A stretch of 64,000 nucleotides of DNA from contig NZ_CP031010.1 of the NCBI RefSeq assembly GCF_003584565.2, positions 434,001 through 498,000 of the forward strand, in the 5' to 3' direction. The stretch's first letter is position 1, and the number at the start of each line of letters is the position of its first letter. The notes beneath the pieces were generated by a model. That model searched no databases. It saw only the letters and a program-made list of their open reading frames with translations, and was not told the DNA's origin. The DNA comes from Alteromonas sp. RKMC-009 (GTDB lineage Bacteria > Pseudomonadota > Gammaproteobacteria > Enterobacterales > Alteromonadaceae). This document shows, in pieces, positions 19,594-29,815 of this stretch. The translations under genes were made by a program, and so were the position numbers.

Positions 19594-19632
19594 CTTTATT
19601 TATTAGTGGGCTTTCGGCCCGCATAAATAAAG
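19594..19632. repeat. Strong hairpin in the fecI / receptor divergent region
   Basis: CTTTATTTAT (19594-19603) is perfectly complementary to ATAAATAAAG (19623-19632). Between them GTGGGC and GCCCGC form an inner stem around a TTTCG loop. It lies 55 bases before the receptor start codon. It has A/T-rich outer and G/C-rich inner arms but no U-tract after it on the plus strand. It may be a leader hairpin of the receptor mRNA or a protein-binding site. Confidence 0.6.
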
Positions 19633-19687
19633 GCTCGCAACGAAGCCAATGATAATTATATGTAGTACGGATATAGGAAATACAAGC

Positions 19688-22291
19688 ATGAGAACTCGTG
19701 TCCCCAAATTTAAGAAGAAGCCAGTCGTCTTGTCAGTGATGCTGTCACTGGCCGGCAGCTTTGGCGTTGCTGCAGAGAATATTGAAAATCAGGAGCAGTT
19801 ACAGGTTACGGTGGGGCAGGTTCCGCTGGACCGGGCTTTGCAGAGCATCGCAAAACAATATGGAAAGCAGATTGTTTTCTTCTCCAATGTTGCAGACGGC
19901 CTGACAACTGAAGCGTTTTCCGGAACATATAGCGAAGAAGCTGCTTTTAATAAGCTCCTTGAAGGGACTGCGCTTAGTTATCGCTATATCAATAAGAAAA
20001 CCATCGCTATTGAAAAGAAAAATGTGGATGAAACCGTTGAGGGAAAAAAGCCCGCAGCGTCTACTGACGCCTCTGCGCAGTCAGCCGAAGCGAATAGCGG
20101 GGCCGTTAGCAAAACAAGTAAGGGGAAGGTTGAGAACATTACCGTTACCGCACAACGCCGTACTCAAAATTTACAGGAAGTACCAGTTTCAGTTTCTGTC
20201 ATGAAACGTGACCTGCTTGAAAGTGCGTCGACCGCCGGTGATGATATCCGTTTCATGTCAGCCCGCATTCCAAGTCTGAAAATTGAATCTTCGTTTGGCC
20301 GTTCTTTCCCCCGCTTTTATATTCGCGGTCTGGGCAATCAGGATTATGATGTAAATGCCTCTCAGCCGGTATCATTGATCACTGATGATGTGGTTCAGGA
20401 GAACCCGCTTTTAAAAGGTTTCCCCGTCTTTGATGTGGAGAGTGTTGAAGTGTTACGGGGTCCTCAGGGTACGTTGTTTGGCCGTAACACACCTGCAGGA
20501 CTGGTAAAGTTCACTTCGAACCGTCCTACGCAGGATTTCGAAGGTTATATCAGCGCGTCTTATTCGTCTCTGGACACATTGTCTACTCATGGTGCCATCA
20601 GTGGTGGTCTGACTGACACCGTGTCTGTGCGTGTATCTCTACTTAACCAGACACGTTCAGACTATATCGATACCCGTGCTCCGGGTTTTGAACAAAACGA
20701 TATTCTCGGGGGCTATGACGACCGTGCTGCCAAAGTGCAGGTGCTATACGAACCGAACAGTCAGTTTTCGGCATTGTTTAACTACCACACCCGTGATTTA
20801 GACGGAACGCCCACAGTGTTCAGAGCCAGTGCAATAAAGCCCGGAACCAACGACTTCGTTGATGGATTCGACCGCGATGTGGTTTATCACGATGCCGCGC
20901 AACGTGCCACGCAAACGGTGAAAACCGAGGGCGGAAGTATGAAATTGGAATATTTCACGACTGATTACACGTTTACCTCTGTAACGGGCTATGAAACTGT
21001 GGAAATGTACTCACAGGCCGATGTCGATGGTGGTTACCGGGTAAGTAGTTTTGCTGATCCTTCCGGCTACACCGGCGAATTGGGCACTGTTCCATCTTTC
21101 TCAGTTGAAAGTGCCGACGGTATTCCTGACCACAGCCAGTTCACTCAGGAGCTGAGAATGGCTTCAAACGAGTTGGGTGCGTTTGATTATCAGGCTGGTG
21201 TGTTCTTCTTCACAGAAGATCTGGATATCGACACCTTCCACTACAACGAAGACGGCAGCTTAAAGCGGTATCTGACTCAGAATCAGAAAACTGATGCATG
21301 GGCTGTGTTCGCCTCCGGTGATTACGAAGTCAATGACAGAACCAGCGTGACTGCGGGTATCCGGTACTCGAAAGATAAGAAAGATTATTTCTCTCAGCGA
21401 ATTATCTCTACCGCCAGCGACGGTGAGTTTTTTGACCCTATGTATGCTGATACGAAAGATTCTGCTATCAGCTGGGACTTGAGCGCAATGTATCAGTATT
21501 CAGATGACACTAATCTGTATACCAGGCTGGCAAAGGGGTTCAGAGCACCAAGTATTCAGGGCCGTGTTGTCAGTGGCAGCGACCCTAAACTCAGTGTTGC
21601 AGACTCAGAAGTTATTCACTCGGTAGAAGTGGGTGCTAAATCAGACCTGCTGGACAATGCAGCACGGGTAAACTTCAATCTGTTTTACTTCCAGATGAAC
21701 GATCAACAGTTAACGGCTCAATCGTCTTTTGATGAAGGGGCTGCCAAAGAGTTAGTTAATGTTGATAAGACAGTAGGCTACGGGTTTGAATTTGAGGGCG
21801 AATACGCTATCACTTCTGACCTGCTTACAACGTTAGGGGTCAGCTACAACAACACTGAAATTAAGGATGAAAACGTAGCTATCTCAACCTGTAGTTTCTG
21901 TACAGTGTTGAACCCGGTGGATGAAAACGGGCTGATTAGTGTTGACGGTCTTTCTCTTCCGCGGGCACCTGAGTGGATTGGTAATTTCACTATGCGCTAC
22001 AGCACCGAACTTGGCGATGGTGAATTGTATTTCTACACCGACTGGTCCTATGCCAGTGAAGTGCGGTTCTCACTTATTGATGCACTGGAAATGAGACAGG
22101 ACCCTTACCTTGAAGGCGGCGTGCGGGTTGGCTACCTGTTCATGGTCGACAATTATGATGTGGAAGTTGCAGGTTACGGCCGTAACATCACAGATGAAAC
22201 AGCGTTAATTGGTGGAGTGACGATCAATAACCTTGCCGGTGTGGTGAATCAGGGCAGAACCTGGGGAGCCGACGTTAAGGTGAAATTCTAA
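19688..22291 (+). CDS. TonB-dependent receptor with N-terminal STN signalling domain
   Basis: 867 residues from ATG at 19688, which begins a good signal peptide (MRTRVPKFKKKPVVLSVMLS...). An upstream start at 19649 would bury it. The STN domain (about residues 35-105) contacts the FecR-type protein. A TonB-box-like segment, ENITVTAQRR, lies near residue 150. The plug follows with RFYIRGLGNQDYDVNASQPV and VEVLRGPQGTLFGRNTPAG. The 22-strand barrel ends in an aromatic-terminal VKVKF. The plug motifs resemble receptors of the sphingomonad/alteromonad type that take up many organic substrates, not only siderophores. The substrate is unknown; the amidohydrolase downstream is a clue. A terminator follows the gene. 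Confidence 0.92.
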   Translation: MRTRVPKFKKKPVVLSVMLSLAGSFGVAAENIENQEQLQVTVGQVPLDRALQSIAKQYGKQIVFFSNVADGLTTEAFSGTYSEEAAFNKLLEGTALSYRYINKKTIAIEKKNVDETVEGKKPAASTDASAQSAEANSGAVSKTSKGKVENITVTAQRRTQNLQEVPVSVSVMKRDLLESASTAGDDIRFMSARIPSLKIESSFGRSFPRFYIRGLGNQDYDVNASQPVSLITDDVVQENPLLKGFPVFDVESVEVLRGPQGTLFGRNTPAGLVKFTSNRPTQDFEGYISASYSSLDTLSTHGAISGGLTDTVSVRVSLLNQTRSDYIDTRAPGFEQNDILGGYDDRAAKVQVLYEPNSQFSALFNYHTRDLDGTPTVFRASAIKPGTNDFVDGFDRDVVYHDAAQRATQTVKTEGGSMKLEYFTTDYTFTSVTGYETVEMYSQADVDGGYRVSSFADPSGYTGELGTVPSFSVESADGIPDHSQFTQELRMASNELGAFDYQAGVFFFTEDLDIDTFHYNEDGSLKRYLTQNQKTDAWAVFASGDYEVNDRTSVTAGIRYSKDKKDYFSQRIISTASDGEFFDPMYADTKDSAISWDLSAMYQYSDDTNLYTRLAKGFRAPSIQGRVVSGSDPKLSVADSEVIHSVEVGAKSDLLDNAARVNFNLFYFQMNDQQLTAQSSFDEGAAKELVNVDKTVGYGFEFEGEYAITSDLLTTLGVSYNNTEIKDENVAISTCSFCTVLNPVDENGLISVDGLSLPRAPEWIGNFTMRYSTELGDGELYFYTDWSYASEVRFSLIDALEMRQDPYLEGGVRVGYLFMVDNYDVEVAGYGRNITDETALIGGVTINNLAGVVNQGRTWGADVKVKF

Positions 22292-22311
22292 TCTGTTGAT
22301 CACTCTCTGAT

Positions 22312-22353
22312 GGTTGTACTGCCGGGTCAGCCCCGTAGCAGTACAACCTTTTT
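22312..22353 (+). terminator. Rho-independent terminator after the TonB-dependent receptor
   Basis: An 11-base perfect stem, GGTTGTACTGC (22312-22322) with GCAGTACAACC (22338-22348), is followed by TTTTT. It lies between the receptor and the amidohydrolase, so the second gene may depend on read-through or its own promoter. Confidence 0.85.
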
Positions 22354-22377
22354 CATCTCCCCGTAAGGTGTTTTCTT

Positions 22378-23778
22378 ATGAAATTTACCCGCGTTATTAC
22401 ACTTGTCTCACTTATCGGCGCTTCATTGTCTGCATCAGCGGCGCAATCAGTCGATATTCTTATTACCCGTGGGCATATCCTCTCTATGGACAGTACTTTG
22501 ACAGAGTATGAATCCGGTTTTGTGGCCGTTAAAGACGGCCGTATCGTGGCTGTCGGTCCACAAGAAAAAGCATCAGATTACCGTGCCGGTACTCTCCTTG
22601 ATGTGGACGGTGATCTGGTTTTGCCCGGGTTTATCAACACACATACTCATGCCTCAATGTCCTTATTGCGTTCACTGGGTGATGATGTGCCTGACCGGCT
22701 GCATAAGTATATGTTTCCTCTTGAGAAGCAATTCGTTTCCCGTGAAATGGTAAGGTTAGGTGCTGAGCTCGGTAATGTTGAAATGCTTAAAGGTGGCGTG
22801 ACCACTTATGCGGATATGTACTATTTTGAAGATGAAGTCGCAAAGGCAGTCGACGAAATTGGTATGCGTGCTGTTTTAGGACAAACCGTGATCCAATATC
22901 CTCAGGCCGATGCTAAAACCGCAGAAGAAGGGATTGATTATGCGGTTAATTTCATTAAAAGCTATGCGGATCATCCGCGCATTACTCCCGCTTTTGCGCC
23001 TCACGCTCCATACACTAATACCACCGGCACTTTGCAGAAAATTTCAGCACTTTCTGAAGGATTCGGTGTGCCTGTACTGACGCATCTTGCTGAGTCTGAA
23101 AGGGAGGAGGAGGTGATTGCTGAGCGCAGTGGCGGATTAACCCCGGTGGCCTATTTAGAAAGTATCGGTGTGCTTAACAATAATCTGATAGGGGCCCACG
23201 TCATCAGAGTGAGCAATCAGGATATTGCCCTTCTTAAAAAGCATCATGTTGGTGTAGCGCATAATATGAGTGCAAACATCAAATCAGCAAAAGGCGTGGC
23301 GCCGGTGACAGAAATGTTGAAGCAGGGCGTTGATGTTGGTCTGGGCACTGACGGCCCGATGTCAGGCAACACACTGAGCTTAATTGATGAGTTTAATCAG
23401 GTAGCTAAACTTCACAAGTTGTGGACGAATGACCGGACTAATATGCCAGCCGTCGAAGTGATAAAAATGGCAACTTCAGGCAGTGCGAAAGTGCTGAATA
23501 TGGAAAATGAGATCGGCTCTCTGGAGGAAAGCAAACGGGCAGATATTATAGTGATTGATACTAAATCGCCCAATATGACGCCTGTTTATAATCCTTACTC
23601 TGTGCTTGTGTATTCAGCTTACGCGACTAATGTAAGACACAGCATTGTGGAAGGTAAATTGCTGATGAAAGACAGGAATGTTCTCACTGTAGACGAGAGC
23701 GATATCGTTAAAAGAGCAACTGAATTTAGCAACAAAATAAAGCAGGCTTTAAAGGCACAGAATAAGCCTGTTTTATAG
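22378..23778 (+). CDS. Exported amidohydrolase, MTA/SAH-deaminase (TRZ/ATZ) family
   Basis: 466 residues. The first 22 form a Sec signal peptide (charged start, hydrophobic core, ASLSASA end), which is unusual for a family that is normally cytoplasmic. The mature part has the metal motif NTHTH (His89, His91), HAPYT, THLAESE, GAHVI and GTDGPMSG, the set of metal-binding and catalytic residues of the cytosine/adenosine-deaminase-like amidohydrolases. Close relatives deaminate S-adenosylhomocysteine, methylthioadenosine or s-triazines. It follows a FecIR-linked receptor, separated by a terminator, so it may act in the periplasm on an imported heterocyclic compound. That substrate idea is inference. 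TAAGG precedes the ATG at good spacing. Confidence 0.85.
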   Translation: MKFTRVITLVSLIGASLSASAAQSVDILITRGHILSMDSTLTEYESGFVAVKDGRIVAVGPQEKASDYRAGTLLDVDGDLVLPGFINTHTHASMSLLRSLGDDVPDRLHKYMFPLEKQFVSREMVRLGAELGNVEMLKGGVTTYADMYYFEDEVAKAVDEIGMRAVLGQTVIQYPQADAKTAEEGIDYAVNFIKSYADHPRITPAFAPHAPYTNTTGTLQKISALSEGFGVPVLTHLAESEREEEVIAERSGGLTPVAYLESIGVLNNNLIGAHVIRVSNQDIALLKKHHVGVAHNMSANIKSAKGVAPVTEMLKQGVDVGLGTDGPMSGNTLSLIDEFNQVAKLHKLWTNDRTNMPAVEVIKMATSGSAKVLNMENEIGSLEESKRADIIVIDTKSPNMTPVYNPYSVLVYSAYATNVRHSIVEGKLLMKDRNVLTVDESDIVKRATEFSNKIKQALKAQNKPVL

Positions 23779-23809
23779 ATTGCCGGCTTTTGTTTACGTC
23801 TCTTATATT

Positions 23810-23850
23810 GCCCCGCCGGAATCAAAAGACTGCAGCGGGGCTTTTATTTT
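23810..23850 (+). terminator. Terminator after the amidohydrolase gene
   Basis: Stem GCCCCGC (23810-23816) and GCGGGGC (23835-23841) followed by TTTTATTTT. It lies between convergent genes and serves the plus-strand amidohydrolase. Confidence 0.8.
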
Positions 23851-23864
23851 CCGGTACAAATTAT

Positions 23865-25049
23865 TTATACCAGCGCGTTCTGACTGACTTCCATACTACG
23901 TTTATACATAGCAAGGGCGCCGGTGGCATCCTGCTTGCGCTCGCGGATTTCTGCCAGTGCGATAAGATCCTGCTGGTTTTCATGCAGTTTGATGGCTTTT
24001 AACAACACTTTCTCGGCAAGTATGTCGTCGCCGGCGTTCAGCGCTAACTGACCCAGGCAGGAGAACAGAACAGGGTTTGTGTCGTCCTGTTTTATCCACT
24101 GTTCCAGTGCGCGGATAGCATTTGCCGGATTAGGAATACTGATTTGTGCCATGTAGGGAAGCAAGATCGGATCAGGGCCTTTCTTCTGCCACTCAACCAG
24201 ACAGGTTTCTGCTTCTTTGTGCATGCCCTGTTCCAGCAATTGCTGTGCGTAAGCTGCACGGTACGCGTTGTCCGCACGGGCTTTGCGGGGCATGTTTTCC
24301 CAGTGTTGCTTCAGTGCATTGGCACCTTGCTTACTGGCAATTTCAGCAAACTTTCCTTTCGCTATTTTCTGCGCCCACAGTACGTAATCGTCTTTTAATG
24401 GTTTGCGCCATTGCGGCAAAACTTCTTCCAGTGACTGCCACTGACCCAGTTCGCCCATAGCACGGGCCTTAAGACGGATCACCTGCGGGTTCTTTTGCGC
24501 TTTTTCATCCAGTTCGTTCAGCTTGTCCAGTGCCTCCTGCTGGTGTCCCTGTTCGAGATCGAGCCTTGCCAGCGCAACATGGGCGGCTACTTTAGCGTTA
24601 TTAAACTCTGCAGCGCGGTCCAGTAAATATCGTACCCGTTCCGGTTCGTTCAGCGCCTTGGCCACCTGTGCAGCGGCCAGAAAGTTCACGCCGTCGAAAT
24701 CGCCGTCAGTGGTATCCTGCAGTGCTTTTTTCGCCGCGATGAAATCGCCTTCAACCATTAACTGAAGACCATTGTAAAAACGGCGCTGGCGCTTACGGCG
24801 GGAAAGGCCGCCAAACCATTGTCTTGAGTCTTTAAATAACCCGAGCGTGCGGGAAAGTAACCGCCAGATGATCCACAAAGCCAGCAGACTGAAAAATACG
24901 GTAATACACAGGCTGACAACTGACATTTCAATGTGTAACTGACCCATGGAAATCAGCACATAGCCTTTGTCGCCAATAACCTGCGGCGCAATTAACATTG
25001 CGGCAAGTACCGCTATAACCAGCAGAATTGCATACACTAACCGTTTCAT
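23865..25049 (-). CDS. hemY: HemY-family heme-biosynthesis-associated membrane protein (protoheme IX biogenesis type)
   Basis: 394 residues. Two N-terminal membrane helices (about 4-22 and 40-62), then a TPR-rich cytosolic domain. The second helix is followed by the family segment RRKRQRRFYNGLQLMVEGDFIAAKKAL. This is the proteobacterial HemY of the hemCDXY cluster, not the Bacillus protoporphyrinogen oxidase of the same name. It overlaps hemX by four bases. The function is linked to heme synthesis or assembly but is not enzymatically defined. Confidence 0.92.
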   Translation of the reverse strand: MKRLVYAILLVIAVLAAMLIAPQVIGDKGYVLISMGQLHIEMSVVSLCITVFFSLLALWIIWRLLSRTLGLFKDSRQWFGGLSRRKRQRRFYNGLQLMVEGDFIAAKKALQDTTDGDFDGVNFLAAAQVAKALNEPERVRYLLDRAAEFNNAKVAAHVALARLDLEQGHQQEALDKLNELDEKAQKNPQVIRLKARAMGELGQWQSLEEVLPQWRKPLKDDYVLWAQKIAKGKFAEIASKQGANALKQHWENMPRKARADNAYRAAYAQQLLEQGMHKEAETCLVEWQKKGPDPILLPYMAQISIPNPANAIRALEQWIKQDDTNPVLFSCLGQLALNAGDDILAEKVLLKAIKLHENQQDLIALAEIRERKQDATGALAMYKRSMEVSQNALV

Positions 25050-26209
25050 TGTGCTGCCTCTCCTTTGCCGTAAGCGGCTTTAACGCGGGATTCCAGCAAG
25101 CGTTGAAGCGGTGCCATAGCACTGAGTTCTTCCGGCAGGTTTTCTTGCACATTGGCTTCACCAAGGGCATCCAGGGTAGACAGTGCGCCGTTAATTTCCG
25201 GTGCATCAGTATCAAATTTATCATTCAGCAGGGCTTTAGCGTTTGCAACCGACTGTTGATACAGATTGTCTTCACCGCTCATAGCAGCAGACTGTGCCTG
25301 CATGATTTGCAGTTTAAGCTGCTCTTTGTACAGCCACATTTCTTCAGCAGTCATCATAGGTGCAACAGGCGCATCAGTGCGTCGTACTGAAATAAAATCG
25401 TCAACAATAGAATGCCAGACTTTCGCCAGATTACTTTTCCAGTCGTCTACCGATTCAGACAGCGCTTCCTTGCCTGTATTTTCATCCGGACGGGTGAAGG
25501 TTTTTAACGGCAACGCGTCTACCTGAGACAGGAAACCTGACAGGGTTAATGCAAGTTTAACGGTGTCTGTGCGGTTAACCTGACGCAGTGTCTGAATATC
25601 CTGTGCAATCAGCCCGCGCACCGGGATCACTGACGGATCGGAAAGCTCTTTTAAACGCTGATCGGCATTTTCAAGCAGCAGCACTGCAGTATCTGTATCC
25701 TGTTCAAGCCACACTTTACGGCCGGCCATGCGCACCAGATAATCCGCTTCTGCCAGCAACCAGTCTGACGGGCGGCGGCCTTCCATTTCACCTAATTGTG
25801 ATAGTAGTTGCTCGGTTTGCAGTTGCAGGGACTCTGTTTTTTCCGTCAGGCTGTTCACCGTGCCGGCAAGTGCCTGCTTACTTTTTTCCAGTTCGATGAG
25901 CTTTCGCTGGAGTTGTGCATTTTCATCGTTCAGGTTGCCCAGAATTGCCTTTTGCGCCGACTGCTCGTCTGCCAGTGCGCTCTGACCACTGTCTTTTTGC
26001 CACAGAAACCAGTAGCCCGCCGCTGCGGTACCGGCTGCAATCAACAAGGTGAGGATAATGACAATCCATAAGCCGGCGTGGGACGGATGTTTGGAAGTAG
26101 GTTCAGCACCGGCCTTGTCTTTGCCGGATGCCGTTGACGACGGCGTGATGTCTTTTTCTTCAGGCAACACCAGTGTGGAATCCGTATTGTGTTTATCGTT
26201 GTCAGCCAT
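25046..26209 (-). CDS. hemX: HemX-family protein (uroporphyrinogen-III C-methyltransferase-like membrane protein)
   Basis: 387 residues. A charged, low-complexity cytoplasmic N-terminus (1-45), a single membrane helix near residues 47-68, a coiled coil (about 80-145, LQRKLIELEKSKQALAGTVNSLTEKTESL) and a helical periplasmic domain with RPSDWLLAEADYLVRMAGRKVWLEQD (about 145-170), the HemX signature. It lacks the SAM-methyltransferase fold its old name suggests. It lies between hemD (3-base gap) and hemY (overlap). Confidence 0.92.
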   Translation of the reverse strand: MADNDKHNTDSTLVLPEEKDITPSSTASGKDKAGAEPTSKHPSHAGLWIVIILTLLIAAGTAAAGYWFLWQKDSGQSALADEQSAQKAILGNLNDENAQLQRKLIELEKSKQALAGTVNSLTEKTESLQLQTEQLLSQLGEMEGRRPSDWLLAEADYLVRMAGRKVWLEQDTDTAVLLLENADQRLKELSDPSVIPVRGLIAQDIQTLRQVNRTDTVKLALTLSGFLSQVDALPLKTFTRPDENTGKEALSESVDDWKSNLAKVWHSIVDDFISVRRTDAPVAPMMTAEEMWLYKEQLKLQIMQAQSAAMSGEDNLYQQSVANAKALLNDKFDTDAPEINGALSTLDALGEANVQENLPEELSAMAPLQRLLESRVKAAYGKGEAAQ

Positions 26210-26212
26210 GGT

Positions 26213-26923
26213 TTACTCCCAATTTTCCTTTATCCACGCACATAGCGTGTTGTCACTGGCGTCACTGCAAACGGCAACCTGCGTTGCACCTGAGGCGCTG
26301 ATTTGTGCTGCTACTCTGTCGCTGACGGTCAGCCAGCGTTGCTTTCGCAACATGTTAGTATCATAAACGCGAAACAGCTGCTCTGCCATTTCGCCGCTGG
26401 TTGCCACTATGCCTGTAATCTGTGGCCACTGCCAATTATCTGTTTGTATAGGTTTTTCCAGCAACAGACGCTGGTAGACCGCAAATTCTTCTACGTGGTT
26501 TTGCTGCAATAAGAGCGTGTCCCGCAAAGTGGTTCGACCACCTTGCCCTTTAATAATAACGATTTGTCGCCGGTTTGCACTATTGAGTTGTGATAACGCC
26601 AATAAACCTTCTGAATTTTGCTGCTCCGGTACTGCTACAGACAGGCCACATTCCTCAAGCACCTGTGCGGTTGATGTGCCTACCGCAAACCAGCGGGAGG
26701 GCAGTGCTGACAGCGGTAACGCAGATAACAACTGCGCGGCAAAAGCACTGGTAACGATGATGTAATCTGCAGGCTGCGTTGCAAGATGATGTGCAAGACG
26801 GCTAAGTTCTTCTTCGCATGAAGTGATGGTCAGCGGGGCGACACCAGAACATGAAATACCCGCCAGGCGAAAGGCTGCGACACTTTTCGCCAGCTTCTGC
26901 TCAGGGCGGGTAATCAATATCAT
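26213..26923 (-). CDS. hemD: Uroporphyrinogen-III synthase HemD
   Basis: 236 residues, near the family length of 246. It closes and isomerises hydroxymethylbilane to uroporphyrinogen III. This poorly conserved family is recognised here by ILITRPEQKLAKSVAAFRLAGI at the start, DYIIVTSAFAAQLL (about 50-65), a central IVIIKGQGGR and the C-terminal TSGEMAEQLF segment, plus its place between hemC and hemX. It starts 12 bases after hemC. Confidence 0.93.
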   Translation of the reverse strand: MILITRPEQKLAKSVAAFRLAGISCSGVAPLTITSCEEELSRLAHHLATQPADYIIVTSAFAAQLLSALPLSALPSRWFAVGTSTAQVLEECGLSVAVPEQQNSEGLLALSQLNSANRRQIVIIKGQGGRTTLRDTLLLQQNHVEEFAVYQRLLLEKPIQTDNWQWPQITGIVATSGEMAEQLFRVYDTNMLRKQRWLTVSDRVAAQISASGATQVAVCSDASDNTLCAWIKENWE

Positions 26924-26935
26924 AGGTTTAAATGA

Positions 26936-27877
26936 TTAATCGTGCAGGGCGCTTAAAATCTCGCCGGCACCCTGTGACAGTAACGATTCTGCCACTTCCA
27001 CCCCAAGCGCTTCTGCCCGTTCGCGGTGACCGGTTGCAGATGCATACAGTAAGGTTGCGCCGTCGACGCTGCCAACCATACCGGTCAGTGTGATGGTGTC
27101 GTTGGCCAGTGTGGCAAAACTGCCGATGGGTACCTGACAGCCGCCTTCCAGACGGGTATTCATGGCCCGCTCGGCGTAAACCCGGTCTGCGGTATCTGCG
27201 TGGTTGAGCGCACCGAGCAGGGCAATCAGTTCGATATCGTCGTTACGGCATTCTATGCCGACAGCGCCCTGGCCTACCGCCGGTAAAGACAGCTCAGGAG
27301 ACAATTCATGGTTTATGCGGTCCTGCATCCCCAGGCGGATAAGTCCGGCGGCAGCGAGAATGATGGCATCGTATTCGCCGTTATCCAGCTTCGCGAGGCG
27401 GGTATTCACGTTGCCCCGTAAGTCTTTAATCTTGATGTCAGGACGATATTTACGTAACTGGCACTGACGGCGCAGGCTGGACGTACCCACGACTGCGCCC
27501 TGAGGCAAATCATCAATGCTGGCAGCGGTATTCGACACAAATGCATCGAAGGGATTTTCCCTGGGACAAATAGCGTGTAAACCAAAGCCTTCGGGAAATT
27601 CCACCGGTACATCTTTCATACTGTGTACCGCAATGTCTGCACGGCCTTCCAGCATGGCCACTTCCAGCTCTTTGATAAACAGGCCTTTACCGCCAATTTT
27701 GGCCAGCGGCGTATCGAGAATTTTATCGCCCTGGGTGCTCATGGGCACCAGTTCTACGTGCAGGCCGGGGTGGGCCATCAGCAGTTGTTCTTTGACATAA
27801 TCTGCCTGCCACAGGGCCAGTGCACTTTTGCGGGTGGCAATACGGACGGTAGTTCGGGAAACGGGTTGTTCACTCAT
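26936..27877 (-). CDS. hemC: Porphobilinogen deaminase (hydroxymethylbilane synthase) HemC
   Basis: 313 residues, the family length. It polymerises four porphobilinogens. Motifs: [18 protein letters not shown] (about 12-29), [10 protein letters not shown] (about 87-96), [11 protein letters not shown], and the cofactor-binding cysteine in [13 protein letters not shown] (about residue 245) that anchors dipyrromethane. It is the first hem gene, with hemD, hemX and hemY following on the minus strand. It lies 18 bases after an esterase gene that may share its promoter. Confidence 0.96.
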   Translation of the reverse strand: MSEQPVSRTTVRIATRKSALALWQADYVKEQLLMAHPGLHVELVPMSTQGDKILDTPLAKIGGKGLFIKELEVAMLEGRADIAVHSMKDVPVEFPEGFGLHAICPRENPFDAFVSNTAASIDDLPQGAVVGTSSLRRQCQLRKYRPDIKIKDLRGNVNTRLAKLDNGEYDAIILAAAGLIRLGMQDRINHELSPELSLPAVGQGAVGIECRNDDIELIALLGALNHADTADRVYAERAMNTRLEGGCQVPIGSFATLANDTITLTGMVGSVDGATLLYASATGHRERAEALGVEVAESLLSQGAGEILSALHD

Positions 27878-27895
27878 GGGTAAATCCTGAAAAGC

Positions 27896-28588
27896 TTAGT
27901 CGAGCACAGTTTGCAGCCAGCGGCTGATATCCTGAATTTCCTGTACACATACATTATGTTGCATAGGATAGGTTTGCCAGGTCGCTGAAAAACCATTGTC
28001 TTCAAGTGCGGTATGGGCCATTTTGCCCAGCGCTGCCGGCACCACTTCGTCATGGATGCCATGGGCCATCATCACCGGCGTAGACTTGTTGACGTCACTG
28101 GCTTCTTCTGCCAGCTTGCCCGGTTTGCACATGTAGGTAGACAGCGCCATGATGCCTGCAATTTTATGTCGCAGACGGGTGCCCAGGTGCAGCGCAATCA
28201 CACCGCCCTGAGAAAAGCCGGCCAGTACCATTTTTTCATACGGGAAGCCGGCTTCATGCTGGGCTTCAAGTAGTGCATTTACCATCTCTGCAGATTCGAT
28301 GACGCCGGCTTCATCAGCGCGGTTATCGAGATCCATGGTTTTAATGTCGTACCAGGCACGCATACGCATACCGCCGTTGATGGTTACCGGACGCTCCGGC
28401 GCATGAGGAAACAGAAAACGCACTGGTAAAGCAGCCGGTATCTGCAGTTCGGGGACAATTGGGGCAAAGCCGTGTCCGGAGTCACCTAAACCGTGCAGCC
28501 AGATAACACAAGCCTGCGGGTTGTCACCCGTATTTGCTTCTACGTAGGGTAATAAGGCTTCTTTCATATTGTCGCTTCTGTTACTCAA
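27896..28588 (-). CDS. Alpha/beta-hydrolase, carboxylesterase/phospholipase family
   Basis: 230 residues. The family fold shows VIWLHGLGDSGHGFAPIVPEL (about 29-49), the nucleophile elbow GFSQGG (about 122-127), the acid in HGIHDEVVP and a terminal catalytic His in PMQHNVC. It matches small carboxylesterases of the EstB / acyl-protein-thioesterase type. It lies 18 bases upstream of hemC on the same strand and is divergent from gmk. The substrate is unknown. Confidence 0.9.
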   Translation of the reverse strand: MSNRSDNMKEALLPYVEANTGDNPQACVIWLHGLGDSGHGFAPIVPELQIPAALPVRFLFPHAPERPVTINGGMRMRAWYDIKTMDLDNRADEAGVIESAEMVNALLEAQHEAGFPYEKMVLAGFSQGGVIALHLGTRLRHKIAGIMALSTYMCKPGKLAEEASDVNKSTPVMMAHGIHDEVVPAALGKMAHTALEDNGFSATWQTYPMQHNVCVQEIQDISRWLQTVLD

Positions 28589-28619
28589 TTCTTAGCGCTA
28601 TGCTACCATTGCCGTCTGA

Positions 28620-29291
<672 letters not shown>

Positions 29292-29399
29292 AAAGATCTT
29301 GCTGATTAAACCTACAAAATACTAGGACTTGAAAGGCATGTGTTGTATACTGCGCGGCCATTTTGAGTTTTACGCTTTTATTCATTTTCGGAGAGATAC

Positions 29400-29672
29400 A
29401 TGGCACGCGTAACCGTAGAAGACGCCGTTGATAAAGTTGGTAACCGCTTTGACCTCGTACTGGTTGCAGCACGACGTGCTCGCCAGCTGGCAACCGAAGG
29501 TAAAGAAGCACAGGTTGATGTGCAAAACGATAAGCCGACGGTAACCGCTTTACGCGAAATCGAAGAAGGCCTGGTTACTGCCGATACGCTGGATCAAGAT
29601 GATCTGCGTGATCAGGAAAGACAAGAAAGCGCGGATTTCGCTTCTGTAGCGAACATCCTGTCTGAGCAATAA
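29400..29672 (+). CDS. rpoZ: RNA polymerase omega subunit
   Basis: 90 residues, the E. coli length. [29 protein letters not shown] is the conserved omega N-terminus that clamps the beta-prime C-terminus. GGAG lies 8 bases upstream of the ATG. A strong terminator follows, so spoT probably also has its own promoter. Confidence 0.97.
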   Translation: MARVTVEDAVDKVGNRFDLVLVAARRARQLATEGKEAQVDVQNDKPTVTALREIEEGLVTADTLDQDDLRDQERQESADFASVANILSEQ

Positions 29673-29705
29673 TCAGCGGATCGCTGCTGTCATTCAGACT
29701 ATACA

Positions 29706-29745
29706 AACGCCAGTGAGCTTTTAATCGGGTTCACTGGCGTTTTGC
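29706..29745 (+). terminator. Terminator between rpoZ and spoT
   Basis: An 11-base perfect stem, AACGCCAGTGA (29706-29716) with TCACTGGCGTT (29731-29741), followed by a short T-run. Confidence 0.8.
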
Positions 29746-29815
29746 TATTGGCATTCCCTACAATACTTCATTATTCTGTTTCTATTGGCTTTATTCGCAG
29801 GAAAGTTGTCTACAC

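Noticed and set aside
29329..29351. TTGAAA and TATACT as an rpoZ promoter
   Set aside because: Spacing is only 11 bases, too short for a sigma-70 promoter, and no good alternative -35 was seen.
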